Source of the DNA: Girardinichthys multiradiatus
Lineage: Eukaryota; Chordata; Actinopteri; Cyprinodontiformes; Goodeidae
Length of the DNA stretch: 64,000 nucleotides
Reading direction: 5' to 3'
NCBI RefSeq assembly: GCF_021462225.1
Contig: NC_061794.1
Location: forward strand, 41,230,914 to 41,294,913
The DNA itself: not shown here
Position numbering within the stretch: position 1 is the stretch's first letter
Text below: more notes on this DNA, generated by a model
Database searches by the model: none
Told to the model about the DNA's origin: nothing
What the model saw: the letters and a program-made list of their open reading frames with translations, nothing else

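Overview
The window is a piece of a teleost (probably percomorph) fish genome. The evidence is large AT-rich introns with vertebrate GT-AG splice sites, a vertebrate perlecan gene, and dense Tc1/mariner, hAT, L2-like LINE and tRNA-derived SINE insertions of fish type. No species name can be supported from the sequence alone.

Almost the whole window is the body of one minus-strand gene, hspg2 (perlecan, the basement-membrane heparan sulfate proteoglycan). Transcription runs from 64000 down to 1. I reconstructed 44 canonical coding exons by reading both strands, checking splice dinucleotides and testing that each codon phase joins the next. From 5' to 3' they encode domain III (63.9-26.7 kb: three laminin IV modules separated by laminin-EGF repeats) and then nine and a half Ig domains of domain IV (26.6-0.6 kb). 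The SEA/LDLa N-terminus lies upstream of the window. The last Ig repeats and the laminin-G C-terminus lie downstream.

Six further stretches look like extra in-frame (symmetric) exons that the canonical reading does not need. Five of them (39, 105, 249, 51 and 84 bp, all phase 0) sit in the intron that splits the third laminin IV module. Together they would add 176 codons and a second copy of the module's YW-LP-F-G-K segment. A sixth (78 bp, phase 0) lies inside an Ig domain. A weaker seventh candidate (96 bp, phase 1) lies between two Ig domains. This possible alternative-splicing program is the most interesting observation here.

The 10.4-kb intron at 39.0-49.5 kb holds three independent items: a decayed DD36E Tc1 element, a THAP-domain exon with its own TATA/GC-box promoter and one in-frame TGA, and a same-strand 562-codon ORF (45542-47230) of unknown identity with an acidic N-terminus, a coiled coil and a long basic tail.

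The other introns are filled with transposon layers. There are two long Tc1 elements of a DD38E type (3.0-4.6 kb and 14.0-15.6 kb), a DD34E Tc1 (36.6-38.1 kb), a decayed relative of it (43.6-44.8 kb), many older Tc1 remnants, hAT ends and MITEs, nested LINEs (54.5-56.2 kb), tRNA-like SINEs and a degenerate tandem repeat (19.4-20.0 kb). Several are nested, which gives their relative ages.
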